64,000 bases of DNA from JARRKC01 sp037388505 (GTDB taxonomy: Bacteria > Acidobacteriota > UBA6911 > RPQK01 > JAPXNP01). Both the position numbers and the translations under genes were made by a program. Shown piece by piece: positions 16,840 to 25,600 of the stretch. The notes below the pieces were generated by a model. It did no database searches. It saw only the letters and a list, made by a program, of their open reading frames with translations, and had not been told where the DNA came from. Location: the NCBI GenBank assembly GCA_037388505.1, contig JARRKC010000033.1, positions 1-64,000 of the forward strand, written 5' to 3'. The stretch's first letter is position 1. Each line of letters starts with the position of its first letter.

Positions 16840-17694
16840 CTAGACGACCACACGAAGGCTCGACAGCCCGACTCCCAGGGCATCCAGCATGACCAGGAAA
16901 TCGATCGTTCCGAATTCCCGGTCTACCGCCGGTTCCGACAGCACCTGAGCCCCCAGTCGGAGGTAGATTCTGAACAGCTTGGGCAGTGGGTAGTCTTCCG
17001 ACCAGCCGGTCGCGCGGGGAATGGGTTTGCCCGAGACCCGGCACGAAAACGGCGCCGTCGCTCGTACCGCGAGTGTCTCGTCGGCGTATCCCTGGCGCCG
17101 TAGAGTCTCCAGTGCCCACCAGCCCGCTGCCGGATCTGTCGAGGTGATGGAGCAGCAGCCGAACAGGTATCGCTGTCGGAAGAGATTCAGATAGGCTCCC
17201 AGCCCCAGCCAGAGTTGGAGCAGCGCCCGGGCACTGCGATGTTCCGGAGCCAGGCAGGCTCTCCCGCATTCGGTCGCCTGAGGAAAGAAGCCGCGCATCG
17301 GTTCCAGTTCGAACTCCTGAGCTGAATAGGACCCGAGTCCTGAAGTTTCGGCTCTTTCCATCGTCTGCACACGGTAAGTTCCCACCACTGCGCCGGTCTC
17401 GCGCTCGACCAGAACCAGGTGCGCCATTGTCGCGTCGAAGGGATCCTCGTCCAATCCGGTCAATGTGGATCGAGCCAGCCCCTCCCCGAGCTCCAGGTTG
17501 AACACCTCGTAGCGTAATCGAAGTGCGGACTCGAGACAGCGCCGCGAGCAACAGAATCCGGTCAGATACCGGGAACCGGAAGGCCCGCCTACGGTCAGCA
17601 GATCGACCTGCTCACGCAGACGCTCGAAATCGTCGGCATGACGCAACTCGCTCGTCTTCAAAGAGTTGACTACATTTGAAGCCGGCAAGAACAC
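16840..17694 (-). CDS. GNAT-family N-acyltransferase (OlsB/FeeM-like)
   Basis: An acyltransferase with the autoinducer-synthase-like fold. The core LESALRLRYEVFNLELGEG, then DPFDATMAHLVLVERETGAVVGTYRV and the end PRATGWSEDYPLPKLFRIYLRLG match the acyl-ACP-using branch (OlsB, FeeM and hemolysin-like proteins) rather than acetyl-CoA enzymes. It has about 284 residues from GTG 17694, which has AGGGACAGG-type purines upstream; longer readings run into the preceding gene. It would attach a 3-hydroxyacyl chain to an amino group. It is flanked tightly by the DedA-ATP-grasp fusion and the PlsC-like gene. Confidence 0.82.
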   Translation of the reverse strand: MFLPASNVVNSLKTSELRHADDFERLREQVDLLTVGGPSGSRYLTGFCCSRRCLESALRLRYEVFNLELGEGLARSTLTGLDEDPFDATMAHLVLVERETGAVVGTYRVQTMERAETSGLGSYSAQEFELEPMRGFFPQATECGRACLAPEHRSARALLQLWLGLGAYLNLFRQRYLFGCCSITSTDPAAGWWALETLRRQGYADETLAVRATAPFSCRVSGKPIPRATGWSEDYPLPKLFRIYLRLGAQVLSEPAVDREFGTIDFLVMLDALGVGLSSLRVVV

Positions 17695-17735
17695 CCCCTT
17701 GGCATCCTGTCCCTCGAACTCGCGCGTTCGCGGGA

Positions 17736-19382
17736 TCAGAGAGCCACACTGTCGGGATAAGCCCGGCTGAGACGATAGTACGTCCAGCAATCGCGCAGAA
17801 ACTTGACCGGCGCCGTACAGACAACACCACGAGCACGATTGATCGAACCAATCCGGAACAGTATGTCGTACTGCTTGAACAGAGTCCTGTATGCATCGGC
17901 GAGGCGGGTGTCGGGATCCCAAATGTGGGTAGCCTCCGACCCGGCGCCGTTGATTTCCAAAACCTTGAAGCCTCGACCCGCCGCCAGTTCCTCCAAGTCT
18001 CGGCAACGAACATCCAGCCGTCCAAAATAGAAATCCGGCATGGCGGAGAAGAGAATATCGAGTTTCTGCCTGAGCGCCGCCGTGATCAGAAAATCACCGC
18101 GACGGAAGACAGCTCCCTGGCAGTGGTTTCCCGCAAAAACGAGGGGGAGCAGCTCGCCTTCTCCGAGAACCCGATCGAGTTGGCCCCGGAATCGCTCGAA
18201 ATAGACCTGAGTGAAGAATCGCGCCCGTGGATCTGCGAGAATCAGTTCCTTCAGGCTGCGTCTGCCGTCTCCTTCGACCTGGGGGAAATCTTTGATCGTG
18301 ACCGAGAAGATTTCGCCGAAGGTCGCACCGGGAACGCGGTAGTACAGAATTCCCGCTTCGAAGGGACCCTCCGCATACTCTTGGACCAGAAGACCGCGCC
18401 CCAGCGGAAAAGCATCCAGGTATCGGACCAGATCCGCCTTGCTACGGATGAGTCGCACACCTGTACCCCTCTGCCCGACGTCCGGTTTGGCCACGCAGGG
18501 ATAATCGAGTCCAGCCCGTCGAAGGGTCCGCTCAGCTTCGGTAGCCTGCTGTTCGGGCGACACCGCAACCCTCTCGATTCGAACATAGCGGCAGACCATC
18601 GAACGGAACGGTTCGGGTACGAGGTCGAGAATCTGCGACTTTGATTCGCCGATCATGCCTCCGGAATAGACGGAAGGATTGGCGGCGGTCGGCAGCGTCA
18701 ACCCCCGATATCGAACTGCGAGCCACAGGTAATAGAGCCCGACGGGGAGATAGAAGAGGGGAGCGGGCCACAGCTCGAATGAGGACACCGGAGATTCGCC
18801 GGCAGGGGTATCATCCTTCTCCCGATTCCGGGCCACCAACCGTCTGGCGAGCACGAAACCGACCAGAAGCACAAACAGAACCGGCCACTTGAGGTCTCCC
18901 AGTCGAGGCAGGACAGCCTCACCGAACTTCAAGGTCGCCGAGAGAAGCAAAAAGGTCCAAACCAGCGAAGCGGCCACCACAGCCAGTGCAAACCGAACGA
19001 AGGATGCCCCGAACAGGCCGGCTCCAAGATAGGTAGGAAGCCGCATGCCCGGCATGAATCGCGAAAGCACGACCGCGGTCACGAGATTTCGATCATAGAG
19101 GCTGCGAGCCTGGGCGACGCGGGCGTCAGAGAGCCATCCGCGGGACAAGGTCGCAGGACCGATCAGGCGACCCAGCCCAAACAGACCAAGATCGCCCAGT
19201 GCGATGCCGACCGAGACGCCGATGAGAGCCGTCGAGAATGCCAGCTTGCCATCTGCGACGAGCAAGCCGCATCCCACCGTGGTCGGATCCTCGAGAATGA
19301 AGGTGGAGAGCGCAGCCACTGCACCCTGGAGAACCGGAAAACCCGCCAGAGTCAGCGTCAGCTCCGCAAGCCACTGCACCAT
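17736..19382 (-). CDS. DedA membrane domain fused to an ATP-grasp ligase
   Basis: A 548-residue two-part protein. Residues about 1-200 form a DedA/VTT membrane domain, with GIALGDLGLFGLGRL and the conserved VVLSRFMPGMRLPTYLGAG. After a linker and a further hydrophobic stretch, residues about 250-540 form an ATP-grasp domain: YPCVAKPDVGQRGTGV, LLVQEYAEGPFEAGI, GRLDVRC and the metal site FKVLEINGAGSE. ATP-grasp enzymes join a carboxylate to an amine or thiol through an acyl phosphate; DedA proteins move lipids across the membrane. ATG 19382 follows GGGGGGAG by 8 bases. First gene of the operon with the N- and O-acyltransferases. Confidence 0.88.
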   Translation of the reverse strand: MVQWLAELTLTLAGFPVLQGAVAALSTFILEDPTTVGCGLLVADGKLAFSTALIGVSVGIALGDLGLFGLGRLIGPATLSRGWLSDARVAQARSLYDRNLVTAVVLSRFMPGMRLPTYLGAGLFGASFVRFALAVVAASLVWTFLLLSATLKFGEAVLPRLGDLKWPVLFVLLVGFVLARRLVARNREKDDTPAGESPVSSFELWPAPLFYLPVGLYYLWLAVRYRGLTLPTAANPSVYSGGMIGESKSQILDLVPEPFRSMVCRYVRIERVAVSPEQQATEAERTLRRAGLDYPCVAKPDVGQRGTGVRLIRSKADLVRYLDAFPLGRGLLVQEYAEGPFEAGILYYRVPGATFGEIFSVTIKDFPQVEGDGRRSLKELILADPRARFFTQVYFERFRGQLDRVLGEGELLPLVFAGNHCQGAVFRRGDFLITAALRQKLDILFSAMPDFYFGRLDVRCRDLEELAAGRGFKVLEINGAGSEATHIWDPDTRLADAYRTLFKQYDILFRIGSINRARGVVCTAPVKFLRDCWTYYRLSRAYPDSVAL

Positions 19383-19566
19383 GGACAATCTCCCCCCACG
19401 AGAGATCCGCCCCAACGCCGGAGGACCTTCCATGGTCCCTGGACTGCGCAGAGGACGGTCGCATCCTTCCCGGCGCTGTGAATGGAGCGAAAGTACCTTG
19501 GCAGATTACAATTTCTTTGCCGAATAGAAAAGAGGCGCAAACTGGATTCATGCTTCCCGGAGATTC

Positions 19567-20736
19567 GTGTTGAACCCTCTTGATCATACTCTTCAGACTC
19601 ATTTGCCGAATCTGTGCGCCGTCGACTCTTCGGCGGAACTGCAAAGTCTGCCGCTCTACCGGCAACTGAAGCCGAGCATCGATGGCATCCTCGGTTTCGT
19701 GCTCACCGGGGAGGGCGCCTCCGGCCGGCAGCCGCTGCTGCCTCATCTTCGTGCGACGGCATGGAACATCGAGCGAGGCATCGAGCTTCGCGGCATCATC
19801 GAGGCAATACGGCAGCATCCCACCATCAGCGTCAGCGATCTGCTTCTGGTTACCGAGCTGGACTATGGGATGGCCCGCAGCCGGAATTCAAAGGTCCCCC
19901 AAGAACTGGCCGGGGCCCTCGGGCTCCACTTTGCTTTTGCTCCGTCCTATCTCAACCTAGAGAAGGGGAGCGGACTCGAGATCAGTGTCCAAGGAACCAA
20001 TGCATACGGCTTGCACGGAAACGCCATTTTCTCTCGCTTTCCACTTCGAGAGGCTCACTCCATCGCCTTGCCCAACGGCAAGGACAAGATGCGAGGCAAG
20101 GAAAAGCGTCTGGGCTGCCAGCGAGCCGTCATTGCCATCGTAGAGCATCCATTCGGAAGGTTCCGAGCAGTCAGCGTGCACCTCGACGCCCATTCCACGC
20201 AGAAGCACCGCATGCGCCAGATGCGCCTCGTGTTGGATGACCTGGATCGGTTTCATCCTGAGTTGCCGGTTCTCGTCGGCGGTGACTGGAACACGTCGAC
20301 CTACAACTCGCGAACGGCTCTCTTTTCGATTCTGGGTTACGTACGCCGCGTGCTCATGGGAGTGCGGCACGTGATCCGGAACCATTACCCGTACCCGGAC
20401 CGCTGGTTCGAGCGTCATCTGTTTCGCGAGCTCGAGCGCCGGGGCTACGTGTACCGAGAACTCAACGAACCTGGCGCCTGCACGCTTCACTACGATGTCG
20501 CCGATCTGGCCGCGAACGGTCGCATGGCCGACTGGATTCCGAATTGGTGCTTCTGGTTCATCAACTGGGCCCTCGCCAAGAATGATGGGCGTTGCTCGTT
20601 CAAACTGGACTGGTTCGCAGCCAAGGGCATCGAGCCGGTGGCCGAATATCCGCCCCATGTCGTTACGGACGTCAGCGCTCCCGATCTCCTCCTTTCCGAT
20701 CACGACCCCATCGTGCTGGATTTCCGGCTTGTCTGA
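19567..20736 (+). CDS. endonuclease/exonuclease/phosphatase-family protein
   Basis: A 389-residue protein with the metal-dependent phosphoesterase fold: ATAWNIERG (metal Asn/Glu), LVTELDYGMARS, VSVHLDAHS, LVGGDWNTSTYNS and LLLSDHDPIVLDF (catalytic Asp-His) appear in order. The family includes DNases, sphingomyelinases and inositol phosphatases; no export signal is seen. GTG 19567 has CGGAG just upstream. It is divergent from the DedA-ATP-grasp operon across 184 bases, so a lipid phosphodiesterase role is conceivable but unproven. It ends 17 bases before a tandem repeat. Confidence 0.85.
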   Translation: MLNPLDHTLQTHLPNLCAVDSSAELQSLPLYRQLKPSIDGILGFVLTGEGASGRQPLLPHLRATAWNIERGIELRGIIEAIRQHPTISVSDLLLVTELDYGMARSRNSKVPQELAGALGLHFAFAPSYLNLEKGSGLEISVQGTNAYGLHGNAIFSRFPLREAHSIALPNGKDKMRGKEKRLGCQRAVIAIVEHPFGRFRAVSVHLDAHSTQKHRMRQMRLVLDDLDRFHPELPVLVGGDWNTSTYNSRTALFSILGYVRRVLMGVRHVIRNHYPYPDRWFERHLFRELERRGYVYRELNEPGACTLHYDVADLAANGRMADWIPNWCFWFINWALAKNDGRCSFKLDWFAAKGIEPVAEYPPHVVTDVSAPDLLLSDHDPIVLDFRLV

Positions 20737-20753
20737 CCGGGATGTCCGACCTG

Positions 20754-20841
20754 GCCGGGAGGACGGGTCGCCGGGAGGGCGGGTGGCCGGGAGGGCGGGT
20801 GGCCGGGAGGGCGGGTGGCCGGGAGGGCGGGTGGCCGGGAG
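20754..20841 (+). repeat. tandem repeat, 5.5 copies of a 16-bp unit
   Basis: The unit is GCCGGGAGGGCGGGTG; the first copy differs at two bases. It can be read as paired 8-mers related to the AGGACGGG array at 13803. It fills the gap between the convergent EEP-family and S9 peptidase genes, ending 2 bases before the peptidase stop codon. Confidence 0.95.
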
Positions 20842-20843
20842 AA

Positions 20844-23273
20844 CTATTCAGGTTCAGGCGGCTGTTCCCCGCGGTGCTTGACGTATCGATCGAACCACTC
20901 GATCATCTCGGCCAGAGTGTCCAGAACCGATTCCCGCGCCGCATAGTGGTGTGATTCCCTGGGCAGGAGCACCAGGCGTGCGGTGCCGCCCAGGCCCTGG
21001 ATCGCACGGAAGAATCGCTCGGACTGGATCGGAAAGGTGCCCGAGTTGTCGTCGTCCTGACCGTGGATCAAGAGTATCGGCTCATTGAGCCGGTCTGCGT
21101 GCATGAATGGAGACATCGTGAAGTAGACTTCCGGTACCTCCCATAACGTCCGTCTCTCGTTCTGGAAGCCGAAGGGCGTCAATGTCCGGTTGTAGGCCCC
21201 ACTTCGCGCGATCCCGGCGGCAAACAGATCCGAATGAGCGAGCAGATTCGCAGCCATGAAGGCTCCATAGCTGTGCCCTCCGATCCCGATGCGTTGAGGA
21301 TCGGCGACCCCCATGGCGACGACCTTGTCGATCGCGGCACGGGCGTTCATCACCAACTGCTCGACGAAAGTGTCATTCCCATGCTCACCCACGATCGGCA
21401 TGGCTGGACCGTCCAGCACGGCATATCCCTGTGTCAGGAAGAAGAGTTGTGACGGCCCGCTCAATCGCAGGAAGCGATTCGACGAACCTCGAACCTGCGA
21501 TGCCACATCGGGATCGTTGTATTCACGTGGATAAGCCCACATGACGAGCGGAAGTCTCTCACTCTCGTGAAAGCCCGGAGGCAGATAGAGCATTCCAGAC
21601 AGCTCGACCCCGTCCTCTCGCCAGTAGGTGATCAACTCCTTACGGATTCCCCGCAGCTCCGGTGCGGGGTCGGGGAAGCTCGTCAAGACGCGTGGCTCGC
21701 CTCCGGAAAGATCTCGAACGCGGTAACTGGGCGGCTCCTGCGCCGTCTCACGACAGGTCAGAATCACAGGCGACGCCGAATCGAGAACTGTCACGACTCT
21801 CTCATAGGCGCCTCGCTCGGAACGGAAGAGCTCCACCGTGCTCAACGTATCCAGGCTCAGCCGGTCGAGAAAAGGATGATCGCCTTCCGGCGAACTTCCC
21901 TTCCCGGTCAGGAACACATTCTTTCCGTCGCGGAGAACGATCGGGTCTCCGTGCGGATCATGAACCATGACGAGGCTTCCTGGATCGTGGTAGGCATCGT
22001 GTCCGTCCCTCTGCCATACCAGACGATGAGCAGGCTTTCCGGGTTCGGCGGATGCCGCGACGTACCAGGTTCGCGTGTATTGGGAATCGCGATCGAATTC
22101 GGAGACGAAGGCGCTACCGTCCTCCAGCCACTTCAGGTCGGACAGGCGCCACTGTGTGCGAATGACTTCCACGGCTCCGTCCTCGAAAGGAGCAGCCAGC
22201 TTCATGAGGCGATCCCGGTGACTCGCTTGTTGCTTGGGATCTCCTCCGTCGAGGGCCTCCCTCCACACCAACGTAGCGGGACTCGAAGGCTCCCAGGCAT
22301 GGTCTCGCGGTCCGGTCCGCACACCTCCAATGGGTATCCCTTCCGCCAGCGGAAGACTGGCTATTTCTGCGACCTTCTTCCCCATCAGGTCCCAGACCTC
22401 GACTTCCCTGGGGAAGAACTCCTCGGGCACCAGAAACGAATAGGGAGGGGTCACCCGCTCGACCAGCAGGTACTGCCCACCGGGTGAGACTTCGATCTTG
22501 CCGAAAAGCCCTGCCGAGCCAACGTCCCTGCGCCGGCCGGTCTTGACGGAAACTAGTGCCGGCTGAGATCGAAGCAGATACTCGTACTGTCGCACGTCTT
22601 GTTCGCTCGCGAGCAGATCCCGATAGGTGCGGGCCGGAGCGCGTTCGCCCGTCGTCTCCTGAACCGTTGGTCCCGCGGGCACGATAGGACTGACTGGGAG
22701 ACCCTCAGCGGTCTCCACTCTGAACCGACACAGGAGATGATCCGAGTCCGGAAGCCACCGGCACGGCCCCGATGCCAGGTTGAGCGTGGGCCCGGAGACT
22801 CTCTTCGACTTTCCATTTTCTACGTCGGCGACCCAAAGCTCTGCCCCTGTATCCAGGAAGTTGACAAAAGCGATCTTCCGTCCGTCAGGGGACCACAAGG
22901 GCAAAGCTGGCTGGCCACCTTCGGGAGCTTCGATTTCATGTTCCGAGGCATCGGCGACCGAGAGAAGTCGAAAGCCAACGATTCGACCCCGATCGTCCGA
23001 CACCGGACCTCGATTCAGCGGATTGAATCGCTTGCCCGCCAAATGTACCCGGGGTTGGGACAGTTCCGCAATACGCGGCAGTCCAGCCCTACGGACGAGC
23101 AGCAGCCACTGACCCCGGGGGCCGACCTCGACCTGAGGAAAGGATTCCCGGTCCAGCAGATCTTCCACGAGGCGCGGAGGAGTCTTGTAGACGGTCTGCG
23201 AATACGGTCGCGTCGCCTCTGCTGAAAACAACAGAAACAACCCACACCAAAGCGCCGCGCTGCGAGACTTCAT
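20844..23273 (-). CDS. secreted S9-family prolyl oligopeptidase (glutamyl-peptidase-like)
   Basis: A serine peptidase of 809 residues from ATG 23273. A signal peptide (about 1-20) is followed by a beta-propeller-like region with LWSPDGRKIAFVNFLDTG, then an alpha/beta-hydrolase domain. The triad is Ser668 in GGHSYGAFMA, Asp740 in HGQDDDNSG and His775 in RESHHYAARES. The arrangement matches the S9 branch containing glutamyl endopeptidases. It would trim oligopeptides in the periplasm. The start has no Shine-Dalgarno sequence and is 7 bases from CATAAT, so it may be leaderless. Divergent from the TPM-domain gene. Confidence 0.92.
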   Translation of the reverse strand: MKSRSAALWCGLFLLFSAEATRPYSQTVYKTPPRLVEDLLDRESFPQVEVGPRGQWLLLVRRAGLPRIAELSQPRVHLAGKRFNPLNRGPVSDDRGRIVGFRLLSVADASEHEIEAPEGGQPALPLWSPDGRKIAFVNFLDTGAELWVADVENGKSKRVSGPTLNLASGPCRWLPDSDHLLCRFRVETAEGLPVSPIVPAGPTVQETTGERAPARTYRDLLASEQDVRQYEYLLRSQPALVSVKTGRRRDVGSAGLFGKIEVSPGGQYLLVERVTPPYSFLVPEEFFPREVEVWDLMGKKVAEIASLPLAEGIPIGGVRTGPRDHAWEPSSPATLVWREALDGGDPKQQASHRDRLMKLAAPFEDGAVEVIRTQWRLSDLKWLEDGSAFVSEFDRDSQYTRTWYVAASAEPGKPAHRLVWQRDGHDAYHDPGSLVMVHDPHGDPIVLRDGKNVFLTGKGSSPEGDHPFLDRLSLDTLSTVELFRSERGAYERVVTVLDSASPVILTCRETAQEPPSYRVRDLSGGEPRVLTSFPDPAPELRGIRKELITYWREDGVELSGMLYLPPGFHESERLPLVMWAYPREYNDPDVASQVRGSSNRFLRLSGPSQLFFLTQGYAVLDGPAMPIVGEHGNDTFVEQLVMNARAAIDKVVAMGVADPQRIGIGGHSYGAFMAANLLAHSDLFAAGIARSGAYNRTLTPFGFQNERRTLWEVPEVYFTMSPFMHADRLNEPILLIHGQDDDNSGTFPIQSERFFRAIQGLGGTARLVLLPRESHHYAARESVLDTLAEMIEWFDRYVKHRGEQPPEPE

Positions 23274-23280
23274 TACGGTT

Positions 23281-23286
23281 ATTATG
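23281..23286 (-). promoter_or_regulatory. -10 element (CATAAT) of the S9 peptidase gene
   Basis: Five of six bases match TATAAT. It lies 7 bases before ATG 23273 with no ribosome site between. No clear -35 was seen. Confidence 0.45.
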
Positions 23287-23359
23287 CAGCCCAAAGCCTC
23301 CGGCAGTGGAACTGTGTAGAGAAAACCAGACAAAGGCTGCCCGTCCAGCGCGAATACCG

Positions 23360-23365
23360 TAGAAT
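23360..23365 (+). promoter_or_regulatory. -10 element (TAGAAT) of the TPM-domain gene
   Basis: The hexamer lies 6 bases before ATG 23372, which places the transcript start at the start codon. No Shine-Dalgarno sequence or clear -35 is present. Confidence 0.45.
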
Positions 23366-23371
23366 CAAAGA

Positions 23372-24148
23372 ATGTTGCGACTTCGAGAAGCCGCCGGTGT
23401 CGTCGTCCTCGTCCTGTTTTCGACTCTGGCCTTCGCTCAGTCCGATGCGCTGCTTCAGAAACTCCAGCCGCAGGGCTACGTGGATGATTTTGCGGGAGTC
23501 CTTCAGCCGCAGCAGCGTGCCGATCTCGAAGCTTACCTCCAGGAACTCGATCGCAAAACGGGGGCTCAGATCGCCGTCGTTACCCTGAAATCCCTGGACG
23601 GCGGTGAGATTCGCGATTTTGCCAACCGGCTTTTCGAGAAATGGGGCGTCGGCAAAAAGGGCGAGGACCGCGGCCTGATGATCCTGACGGTGCTCGATCA
23701 GCACCGCATCTGGGTCGAGGTCGGCTACGGACTCGAGCCCCTGTTACCCGATGCGCGGGTCGGGCACATCCTCGACCAGTCGGTCATGCCCTATTTCAAG
23801 GCCGGCGATCTCGCGAGAGGACTCATTTCAGGAACCCAGACCTTTGGCGGAATCATCGCACGGCAGGCCGGTGTACAGATCACGGGCCAAGCTACCCCTC
23901 GAGCGGTACCGCCCGCCGGCCAGGGAGCCCACCAGCTGAGCTGCCTGGAGCTCGTACTGATCGGTCTCGCCCTGGTGATCTTCATTCCCATCATCATGCG
24001 TCATCCCTGGCTCCTGCTCTTTCTGCTCAGCTCGGGCCGCGGTGGCGGATTCAGAGGGGGAGGCTTCGGTGGGGGCTTCGGAGGAGGTGGATTCGGCGGT
24101 TTTGGCGGCGGTATGTCGGGAGGCGGTGGAGCCGGTCGAAGCTGGTGA
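23372..24148 (+). CDS. TPM-domain membrane protein (YgcG type)
   Basis: A 258-residue exported protein. A signal peptide (1-22) precedes the TPM domain: YVDDFAGVLQPQQRADLEAYL, TGAQIAVVTLKSLDG, WGVGKKGEDRGLMILTV and WVEVGYGLEPLLPD. A membrane helix (about 190-210) leads to a glycine-rich tail built of GGGF repeats. TPM proteins are often paired with LemA; here LemA comes two genes later. Roles proposed for the fold include phosphatase activity and photosystem repair, none shown in this group. Confidence 0.88.
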   Translation: MLRLREAAGVVVLVLFSTLAFAQSDALLQKLQPQGYVDDFAGVLQPQQRADLEAYLQELDRKTGAQIAVVTLKSLDGGEIRDFANRLFEKWGVGKKGEDRGLMILTVLDQHRIWVEVGYGLEPLLPDARVGHILDQSVMPYFKAGDLARGLISGTQTFGGIIARQAGVQITGQATPRAVPPAGQGAHQLSCLELVLIGLALVIFIPIIMRHPWLLLFLLSSGRGGGFRGGGFGGGFGGGGFGGFGGGMSGGGGAGRSW

Positions 24149-24187
24149 TTGGAAGCAGAGCGGCTATCGAAGAAGAGGAGGTCAGAC

Positions 24188-24916
24188 GTGAAGCCCGATG
24201 AGTTGGTTGAAAAGCTGAAGGAAGTCCTCGGATCTCGAGTGAAATCCGTGATCCTTTACGGATCGGCGGCGGCGGGGGACCATCTCGGCCAAGGCTCGGA
24301 TTACAACATCCTGGTGGCTCTGGAGCGGCTGGGTCTCGACGAACTGAATGCGCTGGTGCCGATCAGTGATCGCTGGGTGAAAGCGGGGAACCCGCCACCG
24401 CTTCTCTTTACGCGCGATCGCTTCATCCAGTCTGCGGACGTCTTCCCGATAGAAATCCTCGATATTCGGGAGTCCCACCAAGTCCTTTTGGGAGAGGACC
24501 TGATCTCCGAACTGGACGTCTCGAAAGAGAATCTCCGACTTCAGCTCGAACACGAATTGAAGGGCAAACTGATCCAGCTCCGGGCTGGTTTTCTGGTAAC
24601 GAAGCGAGACGCGGGACGAATCGTCTCTCTCATGGTAGATTCTCTGTCGTCGTTTCTGGTACTTGCCCGCGCTGCCCTGAGACTGATCCAGGATCAAGTG
24701 CCGGCACAAAAGATGGAAGCCCTGAAGCTGGTGGCCCGTCATTTTCAGTTCGAGACCACGGCCTTCGAGACGGTCCAACAGATCAAGGAGGGGGTCCTGA
24801 AGGCGCGCGACGTAGACGCGGAAATGCTCTTCTCGAAATACCTCGAGACAGTGGAACACCTGACGGATCGAGTGGACTCGTTCCTTCGGGAAGCCTCGGT
24901 CGAACAGTCAGGATGA
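24188..24916 (+). CDS. nucleotidyltransferase-fold protein between TPM and LemA
   Basis: About 242 residues. The N-terminal nucleotidyltransferase motif is ILYGSAAAGDHLGQGSDYN: the GS is intact, but the usual Asp-x-Asp pair reads Asp-Tyr-Asn, so one metal ligand is changed. The C-terminal half is helical (SLMVDSLSSFLVLARAALRL), like substrate- or HEPN-type helical domains. GTG 24188 is preceded by AGGAGG at 6 bases, which decides the start over a TTG directly after the TPM stop. It sits in the TPM-LemA run, so a membrane-associated function is likely but unknown. Confidence 0.8.
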   Translation: MKPDELVEKLKEVLGSRVKSVILYGSAAAGDHLGQGSDYNILVALERLGLDELNALVPISDRWVKAGNPPPLLFTRDRFIQSADVFPIEILDIRESHQVLLGEDLISELDVSKENLRLQLEHELKGKLIQLRAGFLVTKRDAGRIVSLMVDSLSSFLVLARAALRLIQDQVPAQKMEALKLVARHFQFETTAFETVQQIKEGVLKARDVDAEMLFSKYLETVEHLTDRVDSFLREASVEQSG

Positions 24917-24968
24917 GCAGATCGGTCGAATACGTCCCTTCGGGAAGAAAGGACAAGGAGCACTGAGC

Positions 24969-25538
24969 ATGGCCAAGAAGGTTCTCCTGGGGTTCGTGAT
25001 TTTCATCATCGTCGTGGGGCTTTTCATCGGGGTCTCAGTCATCGGAACCTACAACCGGCTGGTGGCGCTCAATGAACAAGTCGGCAGTTCCTGGGCTCAG
25101 GTCGAGACCGTGCTCCAGCGCCGATTCGATCTGATCCCAAATCTGGTCAACACGGTCAAGGGCTACGCCAAGCAGGAGCAAACCGTTTTTACGGAAGTAG
25201 CGCGGCTGCGCAGCCAGTGGGCGCAGGCACAGAGCGTGCCGGAGAAGGCGAAGGTAGCCGGGGATTTGGACGGAGCGCTGTCGCGACTGCTGGTCGTCTC
25301 CGAGCGCTATCCCGAATTGAAGTCGAACGAGAACTTCCTGGCGCTCCAGGACGAACTCAGCGGAACGGAGAACCGCATCGCCGTGGAGCGACGCCGTTAT
25401 AACGAGGCCGTGCGAGCATACAACACCACGATCCGGACATTTCCAACCAACATCATTGCCTCTCTGACCGGCTTCCAGCCCGCGACCTATTTCGAGGCAG
25501 AGCAGGGAGCGCAGGAGGCGCCGAAAGTCCAGTTCTGA
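24969..25538 (+). CDS. lemA: LemA-family membrane protein
   Basis: A 189-residue protein with an N-terminal membrane helix (about 4-26) and the long helical LemA body: YNRLVALNEQVGSSWAQVE, RRFDLIPNLVNTVKGYAKQE, YPELKSNENFLALQDELSG, ENRIAVERRRYNEAVRAYN and the end ASLTGFQPATYFEAE. AAGGAG lies before the ATG. It is third in the TPM-nucleotidyltransferase-LemA set. The biochemical role of LemA is not settled; it is generally placed in envelope maintenance. Confidence 0.95.
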   Translation: MAKKVLLGFVIFIIVVGLFIGVSVIGTYNRLVALNEQVGSSWAQVETVLQRRFDLIPNLVNTVKGYAKQEQTVFTEVARLRSQWAQAQSVPEKAKVAGDLDGALSRLLVVSERYPELKSNENFLALQDELSGTENRIAVERRRYNEAVRAYNTTIRTFPTNIIASLTGFQPATYFEAEQGAQEAPKVQF

Positions 25539-25600
25539 GGGGCCCAGGGAGTCATCGCGGGTCTTCGTCCAGCTTCCTCCGAATCGGAAGGGGGTAGAGC

